Assembly (NCBI GenBank): GCA_022773965.1
Contig: JALFNQ010000040.1
Location: 1 to 60,607, forward strand
From: Lachnospiraceae bacterium
GTDB lineage: Bacteria; Bacillota; Clostridia; Lachnospirales; Lachnospiraceae
Length of the DNA: 60,607 nucleotides
Direction of reading: 5' to 3'
Part shown: positions 15,297-25,368 of the stretch, in pieces
Numbering within the stretch: position 1 is the stretch's first letter
Layout: each line of letters begins with the position of its first letter
Translations under genes and position numbers: made by a program
The notes under the pieces: model-generated
Databases searched by the model: none
Told to the model about the DNA's origin: nothing
The model's input: only the letters and a program-made list of their open reading frames with translations

Positions 15297-16187
15297 TTAC
15301 ACATTACCAAAGCTTTCCGCTTCTTCAATGATTTTCCTGTATAATTTTTCCGGTGTCAGTGCCGGTTCTTCTGCAAGGATTTTTGCTGCATATGCGGAAA
15401 TATAGCCGGTAGCAAATGAGGTGCCCCTGATCCCGTAAGGCACACCGTTCCTGGAGGCCAGCATGATATGCTCTCCCGGCGCAAGGACTTGTGCGTCATC
15501 CTGTGTGAAAGATGACTTTTCACCGTTCTTATCACAGGAGCCCACCGCCAGCACCGTATCATAGGAAGCCGGATAATAGGGTCTTCCGCCTTCGCCATCG
15601 TTTCCTACTGCTGAGATCACCGAAATCCCTTTTTTATCCGCATAAGCGATCGCTTCCCGCAGCGCCGGATCATCCTCCCGGATGCCGAGACTCACATTGA
15701 TAATATCCGCCTGATAGATGTCGATACTGTCCCGGATCGCCTGTGCCAGCTGTTCGGGTGAAACGCTTACGGCTTCGCCATCCTGTTTGGTGACAATGAC
15801 AAGAGGGATGAGATACGCCTCCGGCGCAATACCTGTGACCTTTGCACTTTCACAGCCTACGATCACGCTTGCCACAGCCGTGCCGTGGTTGATCTGATCC
15901 TCGGTATCCTCTGTGCCTGTGACATAGTTGTATCCGGGCAGGATATGTGAGGCATCAATAGCTTTTGTGGAAATACCCGTGTCCAACAGGGCGATCTTCA
16001 CGCCGTCCACATCCACCTTAGCAGACGAGCCATCCGACTCCGCATCCAAAGGAGCTTCCGAGTCGGATGAAACTACATCTTCCATAACAGAAAAGGATTC
16101 GGAGGCTGGTGAAGCATCCATCGATCCTGTGGAACATCCTGTCAGTAATATGGCAATGCTCATAAGAAATAAGAACGCTTTTTTCAT
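15297..16187 (-). CDS. Subtilisin-like serine protease (family S8) lipoprotein
   Basis: 296 residues. Lipoprotein signal MKKAFLFLMSIAILLTGCS with lipidated Cys18 and a Ser/Asp-rich spacer to about residue 58. The S8 domain has the full triad: Asp69 in IALLDTGIS, His101 in NHGTAVAS and Ser257 in GTSFATG, plus Asn196 in SAVGNDG. At about 240 residues the catalytic domain is compact, with no propeptide beyond the spacer. It follows the giant dockerin gene by 62 bases with a hairpin in the gap, so it may be co-transcribed at reduced level. It may process the neighbouring surface proteins (inference). Confidence 0.9.
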   Translation of the reverse strand: MKKAFLFLMSIAILLTGCSTGSMDASPASESFSVMEDVVSSDSEAPLDAESDGSSAKVDVDGVKIALLDTGISTKAIDASHILPGYNYVTGTEDTEDQINHGTAVASVIVGCESAKVTGIAPEAYLIPLVIVTKQDGEAVSVSPEQLAQAIRDSIDIYQADIINVSLGIREDDPALREAIAYADKKGISVISAVGNDGEGGRPYYPASYDTVLAVGSCDKNGEKSSFTQDDAQVLAPGEHIMLASRNGVPYGIRGTSFATGYISAYAAKILAEEPALTPEKLYRKIIEEAESFGNV

Positions 16188-16204
16188 TTTTTTCTCCCAA
16201 TAAA

Positions 16205-16229
16205 GAGAGCTTCCCAGCGGGAAGCTCTC
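16205..16229 (-). terminator. Hairpin between the dockerin giant and the protease gene
   Basis: A perfect 11-bp inverted repeat GAGAGCTTCCC / GGGAAGCTCTC (16205-16215 with 16219-16229). On the minus strand it is followed by TTTATT, a weak T-run, so it may partly terminate or attenuate read-through from the 6.3-kb gene. Confidence 0.6.
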
Positions 16230-16249
16230 CTGTTTTTAAGGGTAAAGAA

Positions 16250-19200
16250 TTACCGTTTTGTACCTTCGTTAGTGTTGATTGTACCGTCAGGCATTGGATA
16301 GCCATTGGCTCCTTCAACCCATTCGGCATTACACTGACCATCATTCCACCACTTAACCCAGGTGTTCAGGGCGTCGATAAGATTTGTATTGCCACAGCCC
16401 GCATCACGAGACAACGACAGTTTAGGATCCGTGAAGGATGCACAGTCGTTATTATTCTTAGTATCATCATCGTCCATGGAACCATTGATTGTGCCTGAAG
16501 CATTGCGCTCAGCTCCGTTACATGTAGCAGAGCCTTTTAAGTAGTAACACTGATGCACGGCACCTTTATCACTGACATTTCTACCGACAACAGCGCCGAC
16601 ATACATATTCGTACCCTTAACCTGACCTACAGTGTAGCTATTGAGTATATAGGCCTTCTTACCATTGCAAAGACCTGCAATACCGCCTACGTTTGTAACA
16701 CCGGTAACGGAACCAAAGTTCACACAGTTTGACAGATAAACATTTCCATTATCATCTGATACATCAACCTTTCCGGCAATACCGCCTGTTCCATAGTCAT
16801 CTTTATTATCAGCCATTCCCTGAACCGGACCATAATTGATGCAGTTGGTTACCATATTAAGATACAGATTTCCTGCGATTCCTCCTGTATTGCCGGCACC
16901 ATCCACTCTTCCTTTGTTCACACACTGATCAATTACTACATTTCCAATATATCCTCCAATACCACCGCAGTTTGCTTTATTAGTACAATAAACAGTTGCT
17001 TCATTCGTGCAGTTTTGAACTCTAGAAAGTCCTTGTGTACAGGATCCAAAAATACCACCACAATCATAAGAACTGCAAACATAAGAATCCGTCAGTGTCA
17101 GATTCCGAATGTCGGCATGACAAATCACACCAAACAATCCCTTGGAAGAGTCTCCTGAAGGATAAAGTCCTTTCACGGTGTACCCCTGACCATCAAAGAC
17201 ACTTAAGTCTGACACATAATTTCCAAATACGTTGAGTCCTTTGCCGATAGGTACCCACTGATGCGCAGATAAATCGATATCTGCACCCAGTTTGAAGGTG
17301 AGCTTACGCGTGTAGCATTTGCCTGCATTGACCAGTTTCGCAAGACCGGCTAACTGCCCTGCTGTAGTCAGTGTAAACTCGGTATCATTATCATTGTACC
17401 AGCTTATGTCCGCATAATCTGTCCAGCTACCCTCAGGAGCTGCCTTAGTAGAAACGACAGACGCACCTTCCAATGTCGACTCAGCATCCAGATAGTTAGG
17501 GTCATCTGTAACCTTTACTGTGACATAATAATCTGTCGCAGGATAGAGATATTTCACAACACTCTGATGGTCGTCACTAACACTGGTGTGCTGATTCGGT
17601 CCCAGTCCGGATTTCTTGACCAGCTGGTAGGTAAATGCTGCATCATCACTCAGATCGTCAATAACAACCTTATCGTCAAGCTGCAGATTCACCTGATTAA
17701 AGCCGCAGTCTACTGCCTTAACTTCAATCAAGCCAAGATTTCTTACGGCCTTTTCAATCGTGATAACCGCAGTGTATGTCTGCTCAAACTTCGCATAGTC
17801 ATTATCCGCTGCTCTGCTAACTGTCACATTATAGGTACCGGCGTTCACAGGCAGACCTGCTTCATACTCTGTATTGCCCTGACGCATATATTTGAAGGTA
17901 AATTCACTTTCTTTGTATGCCTCACCGTTTTCAGGTTTGAATTCATACTGCACCTCATGTTTCTGTCCCTTGGAATAGGTTCCACTCTCGGCATCACCAA
18001 AGTTAAACACCTCTGCCGGAATTTCCTTCAGTTGCTTCCAGTGAGCGTACAGCGTGTGATCTTCTGTCAATTCCACGATCGTATCTGCTGTTACTGCTGT
18101 ACCGCCATCCTGCTCAGTAAACCAGCCGACGAATCCATGACCGGATTTTGTAGGAACCGGCAGTTCGCCGTAAGCACTGCCATAAGAAACTGCTCTCGTC
18201 CCTGTTTCCGGTGCTGTCCAGTTATCGCCACCGTTCACATGGAAGGTAACTGTACATGCATTTGCCTCCCATTTTGCATACAGCGTCGTATGTTTCTTCG
18301 GCATCAGTTTTTCCGTAAATGGTACGGTCAGCCCTTCATCGGTAAACCAGCCCTGGAATGTATATCCCGCGCGTTCCGGTGTCGGAAGACTACCGATCAG
18401 GCTACCGCCCACTCTTTCCATGTCGGCAACCTCATTGCCATCATTTTCTTCGAACGTTATCTTGTACTTATCACCGACAATTTCGCCGCACTCCACAATA
18501 TAGTTTACAGAAGCATAAACGGCTCCAAACGCCGGGCTGATGTTCTTGACCATCATACCCTGTTCAGCCACAATGGTACTGAAATCATAGTCAGATACAG
18601 TGCCTTTTCGGATACGCTCCTCATGCTTTGGTGCGTCAATTCCTGTAAACTGGTACGTTACAAGTACCGAATCATCCACATAGTTGGCTGTTGCTGTGAC
18701 ACTACCGTCCGCAATCGCCTGTGCCACTTTACCTGTGACTGGCTGGGTCAGATCGATCACCTCAGTGATTGGCTGTCCATCTTTGTCTGTGCCTACTGAA
18801 ACGATCGCACTTGTTGTTACATTTACAAATTTCGTAAATTTCGCCTGCTCCGGAACATCATTTGTAATATTTGTTCCTGTTTTTTCCAGGGCGCTGAAAT
18901 CAAAGGCATCTCCATAGTGTGTCGTAAATGTCTGTTCCCCGGTAGTTCCATCCGCATTCTGAATGCCATTTACCGTGATGGAATATGGCTTATAATCCAC
19001 CGTACAGTCGTAGGTTTTGTTTTCAATCAGCGATGTCGTCTGACCTGCGCCATCGAAACAAGTAAACGAGCTGTATTTTGCTTCATCGTAACCGATCAGC
19101 TTCTTCACTTCATCCTCAGTCGGCAGTTTAAATTCCTGATTTTTGCGGACACGCTTGCTCCAGACGGTCTCATAGCCATCCGTATCATTGCCTACCCGGA

Positions 19201-22200
19201 CCGAAGCGGTGTAATACTGCTTGATCTCGTCTGTAGAGAGATTCGTCCACACCAGCGGAATCGTCACCTGCATATCGTACTGGCTGAAGGCCAGCTTGCC
19301 ATATTTATAGGTGAGAGTTAAATCACATTCCATATATCGAGTATTATCCGGAACATCAACCGAAATGACACCATTTCCATCCATATGGAAATTCGGATTT
19401 GACAAGGTAGCATTGTAATTGTTCCAGTTATAAACAGTCGAACTTAATTTACCCGTCTCCAGATTACAGTATTTTACCGCCCGGTATTCCTCCGGCAGCG
19501 TCATGGTAATTCCGTTTTTGCTGTTGCCATCCTCATCCTGAACGAGCACCAGCTCATCCTCCTGCGGTTCATACTGGAACGCATATGGATACTTCTTTTC
19601 TCCTGCTTCTAACAGAGGAAACTCTGTGTCCACAAAATCATAGGACACTTCAAACAGGTCATCCAACGCTGCGGCATCAACGCCCACGATCAGGTAAAGG
19701 CCAAAGTCCACATACAGGGCACCTGCCATGCGCTCATTGGACACCCATGCAGAGGTATTTGCCGCACGGGACCGTTCATATTCGTAGATGAAGAAACCAT
19801 AGAGCTTCACATATGGTCCAAGTTCCAGATGGACACCCACACGGGCCACATCAGCAGCTCCGATGGCGAAGCCTGCGGTGGCCTCAACACCCATTTTGAT
19901 GCCCAGCTTGCCCATGACATAGAACTGGAATGCAAACTCCTCATCCACCAGATCCATGGTCGCGCTTCCTGCCTCCGGCTTAAACAGACCGACCTTCACC
20001 CAGAAGGTATAGCGCTTTCCTACCTGATACTGGATGTTGGCACCCATGGCAATGTTCATATCCGCACGCACCACAAAATCAGCCTTTGCGTAAATAACCA
20101 GACCATTGATATTAACCTCTGTCTGGCACATTTCTTCCTGAACCAGCTTCACCCAGTCGGTTTCCTTCTCCAGCATTTCGCTGTACTTCGTAAGAAGATC
20201 TTCCAGACTATCTGCATAGCGATCTGCGTCAAGCTCAGTCTCAGTGGAGAGGTCGAGCATATCCATCAGATCCTTGGAGATATTGGTCTTGCCAAGGGTT
20301 TTGCCCATTTCCTCCCATTTTTCTTCGTCTGGCAGATCACTCACACTCATCTCATCTACCATCTCCCAGAGCATGGCAAGATCTTCGGTATATTCCTTCG
20401 CTTTCTCTGCGTTATCACGCGCCTGCTCGATTTTGCCCTTGACCTCATCAATCTTGTCAAAGACATCGCCGACTGTTTCCAGACCTTCCTTGACCTTTGC
20501 GAACTTATCATTTGCAGGAAGAACGTCCGCCAGCTTTTCCGGGTTCTTTGCAACCTCCTGAAGCTGCTCCCAGATGGGTTGATCCTCTTCGGCTACTGTA
20601 TAGGCATGCACGTCTACCCGGACGCCGGTGTAACTTAACAGATCCACAGAGGAACCGATTTTTACACCAATTGGAATCGGAATAAAGAGTATCTTCTTTT
20701 TTACCAGTTCGCCATTGGCTGTAACGCCGATAGCAAGCTCCTGTACAAAGGTAGCAGACAGATCAATGACAACCTTGCCACCATCTTCTACTTCTACCTC
20801 AAACTGTGCATCAATGCCAATACCCAGCTGGACAGAGCCTTTATCTTTATAATGCAGCTGATCACCGGATGTAACGATCTCCACCTTCAGCTCAACGCCA
20901 TCTTTCAGCTCAAAGGATTTTCCCAGATTGAGAAGCTCGATCTCCTCATCTGAAAGAGGGTTACCGTTTTCATCGGAAAACAGGACATCCACACCATCCA
21001 TATTACGGAAGCCATCGGTGCGGGTTGCCAGCTCTGCCAGCATAAATCCGGCTTCTTCTGCAAATCCGCTTTCCTCCACCTGCGCAAGCACTGCTTCTTC
21101 AATCTGCTCTTTTGCTTCCTCAGAAAGCAGATCATCGCCTTCCAACACAGGCTGCACGTAGAGATCCATGGAAGCCTCTATTTCCTCGGCAGAAGATTTT
21201 GTATAGGTGAGCACGCCTGTGCTGCTGTCATAAGCGGTAATTTTTCCAAAATAAATATCATTTTCATCATCAATGTTGTCAGTAGAAGCATAGATGGAAA
21301 TGAAATCACCAACGCCTATCTTCTGATTTGCATATGCAAGATCGGCGGTTGCGTCCTCCTCCACCATCTGCTTGTAGAACTCAGTATCCAGCTCATAGCC
21401 GTCACTATCCTCCGGGGTCAGTGTCAGCGTACCGCTGTCTCCTGTCGGCAGCGTTCCCTTTACCGGGAAGTTGTCCGGAACCTCGTACATTTTCTCGCTG
21501 TCAGTATCCTCCAGCTTTGCAAGCGTCACGGTACCATCGCCTACAGAGCCGACCTTGAACCAGGTCTCGGGATCATCCATATAAGCACTCGTCTTATAAT
21601 CTCTGTCTTTTGGATTGGTGGTCTTATAGAAGCAGATCAGATCCCCATCCTTTGCTTCTGTCAACGCCACATGATCGCCCTCTTTCAAAGCAGAGGGGTT
21701 ATCGTTCTGCACATAGTGGATATCATCGCTGAGCTTGAGATTGTCCACAGCTTCTTTTTTAATTGTAAAGGAAGCGGTGCGAACCGTGTCCGGAAGTGTC
21801 TTTCCCTCTGTTCCGACAAAGTTCAGGCCTTCCGGCAGAGTCAGCTCATAGGAAGCTCCCTCCTTGAAGCCGTCTTTTGCAGTGACCGTATAGGAAGCAT
21901 CACTGCCGGTAATGTCCAGCTCCACCGGATCAGAACCGTCTTTTACAGCTAAGGTAATATCATTGATATTTCCGGAGCCGACTACCTGAAAGCTGGCATC
22001 TGTACCCATATCCATCTGCGCAAAGGAAGTAATTGTCAGATCAGAGCTGGCACCTTCCATTTCTGAATATTTTGCATATACTTTCAGATTACCGGTAACA
22101 GGTTCACTGGCATAAAAACGCTCATTGCCTTCCGGCGTAGTATACCAGCCTTCAAATATATGACCTGCTTTCGAGGATTTATTGGTCGCCGGAACATTTC

Positions 22201-22597
22201 CAAGCGCCTCTCCTTTCACCGCCTGAAATGAATCGATCAAACTGTTTCCGTCATAAAATTCTACAGTTACCAGCTTCTTGCTAAGGTCGTTCTTTTTGTC
22301 CTCTGCCACATATCCCTTGACAAGCTCCAGATCATTTGCATCCACAGTTCCATCTTCATTTGCATCTGCATTGAGATTCCCTGAGCCTGTGCCATCCTTG
22401 ATGCACTGCTTCAGAGCAAGGATATCTTTTAAGTCTACCTTGCCGTCGCCGTTGACATCGCCAGGTAATCTGCTTTCCTGCAAATAATCGTTGATGTCTG
22501 TGCTTGCGCTGCTCCGGGTTTCTGCCAGAACATCCATCGGCACCTGCGTCACAACAAGTGATGTCGCTAAAAGGACGCTTAACACTCGTTTAAACAT
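16250..22597 (-). CDS. Giant secreted protein with N-terminal dockerin, InlB-type repeats and C-terminal GLUG repeats
   Basis: 2115 residues. Signal peptide about 1-26 (LLATSLVVTQVPMDVLAET). A type I dockerin at 45-98 has two calcium loops, DVNGDGKVDLKD (47-58) and DANEDGTVDAND (78-89). InlB B/Flg_new-type repeats occur near 109-175 (GHIFEGWYTT) and as a pair near 1450-1600 (GYTFQGWFTD, GHGFVGWFTE). A long helical/beta central region (about 450-1100) has no family I can name. The C-terminal third has GLUG-type repeats (GGIGGYIGNV, TGGIAGNLY, GGIAGKVD). No anchor motif. The dockerin suggests it docks onto a cohesin, which the gene 18 bases upstream encodes. Probably an adhesin or scaffolded surface protein. 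Confidence 0.85.
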   Translation of the reverse strand: MFKRVLSVLLATSLVVTQVPMDVLAETRSSASTDINDYLQESRLPGDVNGDGKVDLKDILALKQCIKDGTGSGNLNADANEDGTVDANDLELVKGYVAEDKKNDLSKKLVTVEFYDGNSLIDSFQAVKGEALGNVPATNKSSKAGHIFEGWYTTPEGNERFYASEPVTGNLKVYAKYSEMEGASSDLTITSFAQMDMGTDASFQVVGSGNINDITLAVKDGSDPVELDITGSDASYTVTAKDGFKEGASYELTLPEGLNFVGTEGKTLPDTVRTASFTIKKEAVDNLKLSDDIHYVQNDNPSALKEGDHVALTEAKDGDLICFYKTTNPKDRDYKTSAYMDDPETWFKVGSVGDGTVTLAKLEDTDSEKMYEVPDNFPVKGTLPTGDSGTLTLTPEDSDGYELDTEFYKQMVEEDATADLAYANQKIGVGDFISIYASTDNIDDENDIYFGKITAYDSSTGVLTYTKSSAEEIEASMDLYVQPVLEGDDLLSEEAKEQIEEAVLAQVEESGFAEEAGFMLAELATRTDGFRNMDGVDVLFSDENGNPLSDEEIELLNLGKSFELKDGVELKVEIVTSGDQLHYKDKGSVQLGIGIDAQFEVEVEDGGKVVIDLSATFVQELAIGVTANGELVKKKILFIPIPIGVKIGSSVDLLSYTGVRVDVHAYTVAEEDQPIWEQLQEVAKNPEKLADVLPANDKFAKVKEGLETVGDVFDKIDEVKGKIEQARDNAEKAKEYTEDLAMLWEMVDEMSVSDLPDEEKWEEMGKTLGKTNISKDLMDMLDLSTETELDADRYADSLEDLLTKYSEMLEKETDWVKLVQEEMCQTEVNINGLVIYAKADFVVRADMNIAMGANIQYQVGKRYTFWVKVGLFKPEAGSATMDLVDEEFAFQFYVMGKLGIKMGVEATAGFAIGAADVARVGVHLELGPYVKLYGFFIYEYERSRAANTSAWVSNERMAGALYVDFGLYLIVGVDAAALDDLFEVSYDFVDTEFPLLEAGEKKYPYAFQYEPQEDELVLVQDEDGNSKNGITMTLPEEYRAVKYCNLETGKLSSTVYNWNNYNATLSNPNFHMDGNGVISVDVPDNTRYMECDLTLTYKYGKLAFSQYDMQVTIPLVWTNLSTDEIKQYYTASVRVGNDTDGYETVWSKRVRKNQEFKLPTEDEVKKLIGYDEAKYSSFTCFDGAGQTTSLIENKTYDCTVDYKPYSITVNGIQNADGTTGEQTFTTHYGDAFDFSALEKTGTNITNDVPEQAKFTKFVNVTTSAIVSVGTDKDGQPITEVIDLTQPVTGKVAQAIADGSVTATANYVDDSVLVTYQFTGIDAPKHEERIRKGTVSDYDFSTIVAEQGMMVKNISPAFGAVYASVNYIVECGEIVGDKYKITFEENDGNEVADMERVGGSLIGSLPTPERAGYTFQGWFTDEGLTVPFTEKLMPKKHTTLYAKWEANACTVTFHVNGGDNWTAPETGTRAVSYGSAYGELPVPTKSGHGFVGWFTEQDGGTAVTADTIVELTEDHTLYAHWKQLKEIPAEVFNFGDAESGTYSKGQKHEVQYEFKPENGEAYKESEFTFKYMRQGNTEYEAGLPVNAGTYNVTVSRAADNDYAKFEQTYTAVITIEKAVRNLGLIEVKAVDCGFNQVNLQLDDKVVIDDLSDDAAFTYQLVKKSGLGPNQHTSVSDDHQSVVKYLYPATDYYVTVKVTDDPNYLDAESTLEGASVVSTKAAPEGSWTDYADISWYNDNDTEFTLTTAGQLAGLAKLVNAGKCYTRKLTFKLGADIDLSAHQWVPIGKGLNVFGNYVSDLSVFDGQGYTVKGLYPSGDSSKGLFGVICHADIRNLTLTDSYVCSSYDCGGIFGSCTQGLSRVQNCTNEATVYCTNKANCGGIGGYIGNVVIDQCVNKGRVDGAGNTGGIAGNLYLNMVTNCINYGPVQGMADNKDDYGTGGIAGKVDVSDDNGNVYLSNCVNFGSVTGVTNVGGIAGLCNGKKAYILNSYTVGQVKGTNMYVGAVVGRNVSDKGAVHQCYYLKGSATCNGAERNASGTINGSMDDDDTKNNNDCASFTDPKLSLSRDAGCGNTNLIDALNTWVKWWNDGQCNAEWVEGANGYPMPDGTINTNEGTKR

Positions 22598-22615
22598 ACC
22601 GTCTTCTCTCCTTTC

Positions 22616-23905
22616 CTACTTTACTTTTACTCTGATCTTTGTGTAGATACCATTCTGTGCAAATACATAAATATCACAGCTTCCTGCTTTCTTTGCAGTG
22701 ATCACACCCTTGCTGTTTACTGTAGCCACCTTGGTATTTCCACTCTCATAGCGGATCTCTGCCTGCTCTTCGATCGGAAGCTCATCCGCTGTCTGCTCTG
22801 CCTTGATCTTAAAAGTCTTACCCTTTTTCAGTGTCACGGATTCTTTATTGACGGTGACTGTTGTTACATTTCCGTACTCGCCGCCGTCCGTCGTTGCATA
22901 TATAACCGGAGATTTTGCGATCCACAGTTTTTTACCATTTACCAGCTTGTATGCCGTGATATAGTACTGATAATACGTGCCCGGATCCAGTTTTTTGTCG
23001 GTCCAGGTCGTTGTACTGCCTTTTTTGATCACAGTCTGTTTCTCGAATTCTTCCTCACACACAGATCCATAGATCACATAACCGTCTGCACCGCTGACCT
23101 TTTTCCATTTCAGTACATTTTTTGTCTCTGTACTGCCTGATACACGAAGACTCAGTTTACGCGCACTGTTTTTGAATGCTGCGATCGTTTTTCCCTCTTC
23201 GATCAGCTGTCCGCAATCCGCACAGTAGATGTCACCGGTATAACCACTCTTTGTCTCTTTTGCAGAAACTGCATTTTTTACTTCTGTCTTCTTATGCTGG
23301 CAGGGCTTTTCTTCCGGCTTCTCCGTTTTGGTTTCCGTAGAGCTGTTATCTGTATAATCGCTGCCTGAAAAATCGCTGTTTGAAGATCCACTACCTGATA
23401 CCACTGTTACCATGCCATCCTGCGTCTCAAGCGCAACATCCTTTCCATACATGTCAATGACCTGTACGACATCCAGAGTGATCGGGTAAGTGCTGCCTAC
23501 TGTCTGGCTCAATACAGTGAAATTAAGGCTTGCCATCCGCCCATTTCCTGTACCATTTTCTATATTTTCATAATAAGCCAGATAGACGAATGGATCCTGA
23601 TCCGGAGAATAAGTAACCTCTTTCTGATCAAAGATGCTTCCATTCGTAACCGAAGTCAGTTTCAACGCCTCATGGTCATATATGACCTTCAGCTTTAAGC
23701 CCCAGATTCCGGGATTTCCACTCAGATCTACCTTAACACTAGTCGTTGATCCTCGTGCCGCTGTCTCCGTTGATGCTGTCAGCTTTGCGGTTGTCTCGGC
23801 CGCATACGCCGGCGTGATTCCGGCCGCAATCATACAGATCACACAACAAATACTCATTATTATGCGCATCTGTCTGACCCGATTGCAAAAGCGCCTGTTT
23901 CTCAT
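22616..23905 (-). CDS. Secreted cohesin-domain protein with C-terminal Big_2 domain
   Basis: 429 residues from ATG 23905 (GGAGGG at the right distance; the ATG at 23932 lacks one). Signal peptide about 1-37 ending TPAYAAE. A cohesin-like domain spans about 40-165: GSTTSVKVDLSGNPGIWGLK, VIYDHEALKLTSV, RMASLNFTVLS and a closing DGMVTVV. Then a Ser/Thr-rich linker, a small CxxC region (CQHKK ... YCADCGQ), a fibronectin-like stretch (LKWKKVSGADGYVIYG) and a Big_2 domain (YESGNTKVATVNSKGVITAK). No LPXTG or transmembrane anchor. It lies 18 bases upstream of the dockerin giant in one operon, so the two probably bind each other through calcium-dependent cohesin-dockerin contact. Confidence 0.8.
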   Translation of the reverse strand: MRNRRFCNRVRQMRIIMSICCVICMIAAGITPAYAAETTAKLTASTETAARGSTTSVKVDLSGNPGIWGLKLKVIYDHEALKLTSVTNGSIFDQKEVTYSPDQDPFVYLAYYENIENGTGNGRMASLNFTVLSQTVGSTYPITLDVVQVIDMYGKDVALETQDGMVTVVSGSGSSNSDFSGSDYTDNSSTETKTEKPEEKPCQHKKTEVKNAVSAKETKSGYTGDIYCADCGQLIEEGKTIAAFKNSARKLSLRVSGSTETKNVLKWKKVSGADGYVIYGSVCEEEFEKQTVIKKGSTTTWTDKKLDPGTYYQYYITAYKLVNGKKLWIAKSPVIYATTDGGEYGNVTTVTVNKESVTLKKGKTFKIKAEQTADELPIEEQAEIRYESGNTKVATVNSKGVITAKKAGSCDIYVFAQNGIYTKIRVKVK

Positions 23906-24004
23906 AACCGTCCCTCCTTGTTTTTTTCTCATTTACAGCCCTCCTTTTTCATTCACACTGTCTTTTGGCATTTGCGAAACTCCTTCATGAGCGAAAACAT
24001 CATG

Positions 24005-24071
24005 TAAATAGTTTCACATTTACCTCTGACACTGTCTTATCATGAAGTCTAACACAAAATGTCCTCACACT
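24005..24071 (-). promoter_or_regulatory. Degenerate LytTR-type promoter (site F) of the cohesin-dockerin operon
   Basis: Minus strand: AGTGT (24071-24067), 21 bp to AGACT (24050-24046), then exactly 35 bp to TATTTA (24010-24005). The half-sites differ from CGATT, but the spacer GAGGACATTTTGTGTT keeps the GAGNACATTTT core of the other sites. The geometry matches; the match is weaker than sites A-E. Confidence 0.4.
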
Positions 24072-24126
24072 TTGTCCCACCGGGGTGAATGGCTGTGTCT
24101 GAGGTACGAATGGCATTTTTCTGCAC

Positions 24127-24157
24127 AAAAAAAGGACCTCTGCTTTCACAGAAATCC
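24127..24157 (-). terminator. Terminator of the rpsF-ssb-rpsR operon
   Basis: Nine-base arms GGACCTCTG / CAGAAATCC (24134-24142 with 24149-24157, two G-U pairs), followed on the minus strand by seven T's (24133-24127), thirteen bases past the rpsR stop. Confidence 0.8.
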
Positions 24158-24169
24158 CTTTTCTTAATC

Positions 24170-24430
24170 TTAATCCTGAACGTAAGGCATCAATGCTACG
24201 TGACGTGCTCTCTTAATAGCAACGGTCAGTGCACGCTGATGCTTTGCACAGTTTCCGGTAATTCTTCTGGGAAGGATCTTACCTCTCTCAGAGATGTATC
24301 TCTTTAACTTGTTTGTATCCTTGTAATCAATTACATTATCTTTTCCACAGAATACACATACTTTTTTTCTTCTGTGCATCGGGCGTCTCTTTGCGGGAGC
24401 GCCTTCTCTGTCACTCTTATTGTAAGGCAT
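24170..24430 (-). CDS. rpsR: 30S ribosomal protein S18
   Basis: 86 residues, slightly long for S18 because of a basic N-terminal extension ([20 protein letters not shown]). Core features [35 protein letters not shown] and [20 protein letters not shown] are present. S18 sits on the small-subunit platform with S6. It is the last gene of the rpsF-ssb-rpsR operon with AGGAGG upstream and a terminator immediately after. Confidence 0.97.
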   Translation of the reverse strand: MPYNKSDREGAPAKRRPMHRRKKVCVFCGKDNVIDYKDTNKLKRYISERGKILPRRITGNCAKHQRALTVAIKRARHVALMPYVQD

Positions 24431-24454
24431 CGTTTTTACCTCCTGTTTTAATTG

Positions 24455-24907
24455 TTAGTTAAACGGTAATTCTTCATCAATACCATCGGGGATATTCATG
24501 AAGCCGTCACCGGCATCGCTGGGTGACGGTCTGTCAGCAGGTGCAAACCCACCACCAAAACTATTGTTCTGGCTGGCATTCTTACTCTCAGCAAACTCCT
24601 GATCCTCCACTACGACATCAGTGGTATACACCTTCTGTCCATCCTTATTGGTATAAGAGCCTGTCTGAATTCTGCCTGTCACAAGCACCTTCATTCCCTT
24701 GCGGAAATATTTCTCTGCAAATTCGCCGGAACGGCCAAATGCTACACACTGGATAAAATCAGCGGTCTGATCTCCGTTCTGGTTATTGCGGCTCATGCGG
24801 CGATCTACTGCTAACGTATATCTTGCAACTGCCATTGCATTTTCACCCTGAGAATAACGCACCTCAGGATCACGGGTCAATCGACCCATCAGTATAACCT
24901 TATTCAT
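24455..24907 (-). CDS. ssb: Single-stranded DNA-binding protein
   Basis: 150 residues. The OB-fold begins MNKVILMGRLTRDPEVRYSQ and includes FIQCVAFGRSGEFAEKYFRK and MKVLVTGRIQTGSY. A Gly/Pro-rich flexible linker leads to the acidic tip DGIDEELPFN, the partner-binding tail (DDDLPF-like). It coats single-stranded DNA at forks and repair sites. Position between rpsF and rpsR is typical of Firmicutes. Confidence 0.97.
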   Translation of the reverse strand: MNKVILMGRLTRDPEVRYSQGENAMAVARYTLAVDRRMSRNNQNGDQTADFIQCVAFGRSGEFAEKYFRKGMKVLVTGRIQTGSYTNKDGQKVYTTDVVVEDQEFAESKNASQNNSFGGGFAPADRPSPSDAGDGFMNIPDGIDEELPFN

Positions 24908-24921
24908 TCGGTTCTCCTATT

Positions 24922-25212
24922 CTATTTCTCGTCAGTTCTAACACACAAGAAACGAAGAACGTTGTCCATGATGCGGACGTTGTTTTCAATCTCTGCCGGA
25001 GCAGTAGTCTCTGCATCAAAGTGAATGAAGTAGTAGAAGCCTTCGCTCATCTTCTGGATGTCATAAGCTAACTTCTTCTTGCCCCAATCCTCAACATCAG
25101 TAATTGTTCCGCCTGCGCGAGTGATGTACTCTTTTGCCTTCTCCACAGTAGCGGTTCTGACTTCGTCTTCGATCTTGGCATTCACAATGAGTGCTAATTC
25201 ATAATTGTGCAT
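24922..25212 (-). CDS. rpsF: 30S ribosomal protein S6
   Basis: 96 residues from ATG 25212, preceded by AAAGGAGG; an upstream in-frame ATG at 25245 would add residues not found in S6. Features: MHNYELALIVNAKIED, EDWGKKKLAYDIQKMSEGFY and the terminal VLRFLCVRTD. S6 pairs with S18 on the 16S rRNA platform; the two proteins can repress their own operon through a leader RNA motif. Confidence 0.96.
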   Translation of the reverse strand: MHNYELALIVNAKIEDEVRTATVEKAKEYITRAGGTITDVEDWGKKKLAYDIQKMSEGFYYFIHFDAETTAPAEIENNVRIMDNVLRFLCVRTDEK

Positions 25213-25368
25213 CGTTTTTACCTCCTTTTGGTCTCTGGCCCACACATTATTGCTTCATTTTTCTAAGTCCCGGTGCAACCTTCCATTCGAAATGGCTTTG
25301 TTCGCATGACCTCGGGTGAAACGAAACATTACATTTTGTGAGCAAGGAAACATAGTTCACAAGCACGT

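Noticed and set aside
17567-18799. 410-codon plus-strand open frame opposite the dockerin giant
   Set aside because: It mirrors the coding frame of the 2115-residue gene, has no ribosome binding site, is Cys/His-rich without known motifs, and accompanies many other shadow frames on that strand.
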